A DNA stretch of 13,058 nucleotides from Gammaproteobacteria bacterium RIFCSPHIGHO2_12_FULL_45_12 (lineage in GTDB: Bacteria > Pseudomonadota > Gammaproteobacteria > DSM-16500). The notes beneath the pieces were generated by a model, which was not told where the DNA came from, made no database searches, and saw only the letters and a list, made by a program, of their open reading frames with translations. Below, in pieces: positions 12,945 to 13,058 of the stretch. A program made the translations under genes and the position numbers. Location: positions 1 through 13,058 of the forward strand of contig MGYH01000051.1 in NCBI GenBank assembly GCA_001801665.1, read 5' to 3'. How positions within the stretch are numbered: the first letter of the stretch is position 1; each line of letters starts with the position of its first letter.

Positions 12945-13058
12945 CTAACCCATGCGCTGCCTGACCACCTCAAACAACATTACACCCGCCGCCACCGACA
13001 CATTCAGGCTTGACACCGAACCCTGCATGGGGATATTTAACAAGACATCGCAATGCTC
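12945..13058 (-). CDS. rlmB: 23S rRNA (guanosine-2'-O)-methyltransferase RlmB, C-terminal fragment
   Basis: Only the last 37 codons are inside the window; the gene continues beyond 13058. The fragment reads 'EHCDVLLNIPMQGSVSSLN', then 'VSVAAGVMLFEVVRQRMG' and a TAG stop. This is motif 3 of the SPOUT/TrmH fold, whose deep knot binds S-adenosylmethionine, and it closely matches the end of E. coli RlmB. RlmB methylates the 2'-OH of a conserved guanosine in the peptidyl-transferase-centre region of 23S rRNA (G2251 in E. coli). Another TrmH-family member is possible, but the GSVSSLNVSVA and FEVVRQR pattern favours RlmB. Confidence 0.85.
   Translation of the reverse strand, partial: EHCDVLLNIPMQGSVSSLNVSVAAGVMLFEVVRQRMG

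Overview
The window looks like a stretch of a gammaproteobacterial chromosome, most probably from an intracellular or host-associated Legionellales lineage (Legionella/Coxiella/Rickettsiella-like). That placement is inferred from three things. The order rplY-pth-ychF is conserved in gammaproteobacteria. The L25 protein is the long CTC/TL5 type. There is a very large eukaryote-like multidomain protein of the sort common in Legionellales. No marker here fixes the genus.

Layout. Positions 1-2881 are core genes: rplY (bL25), pth (peptidyl-tRNA hydrolase) and ychF (OLA1-type ATPase), all on the plus strand. The 215-bp rplY-pth gap is packed with hairpins and carries one copy of a 66-67-bp interspersed repeat. 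Positions 2882 to about 12560 are an accessory block, visibly more AT-rich than the core genes. It contains: a minus-strand AAA ATPase with a C-terminal PD-(D/E)XK-like domain, whose strong promoter is overlaid by one of two 12-7-12 palindromes; a second copy of the interspersed repeat; a small unrecognised ORF that looks frameshifted; a 2,368-residue giant ORF; and a 141-bp MITE-like palindromic element. From 12622 core-like genes resume: a NIF3/CutA-fold small protein, then the 3' end of rlmB on the minus strand.

The most interesting item is the giant protein (5269-12375). In order it has six near-identical 35-residue helical repeats with a hypervariable patch, a coiled coil, leucine-rich repeats, a transglutaminase-like domain with a complete Cys-His-Asp set, a second leucine-rich block resembling the first, a chain of degenerate AAA-like modules followed by two intact dynein/MoxR-type AAA+ modules, a C-terminal papain-like candidate domain, and a basic KKRKRP tail. 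I read it as a probable translocated host-directed effector or a large single-chain AAA machine. I do not recognise it as a described protein. No partner gene is co-oriented closely enough to suggest an operon, so it probably acts alone.
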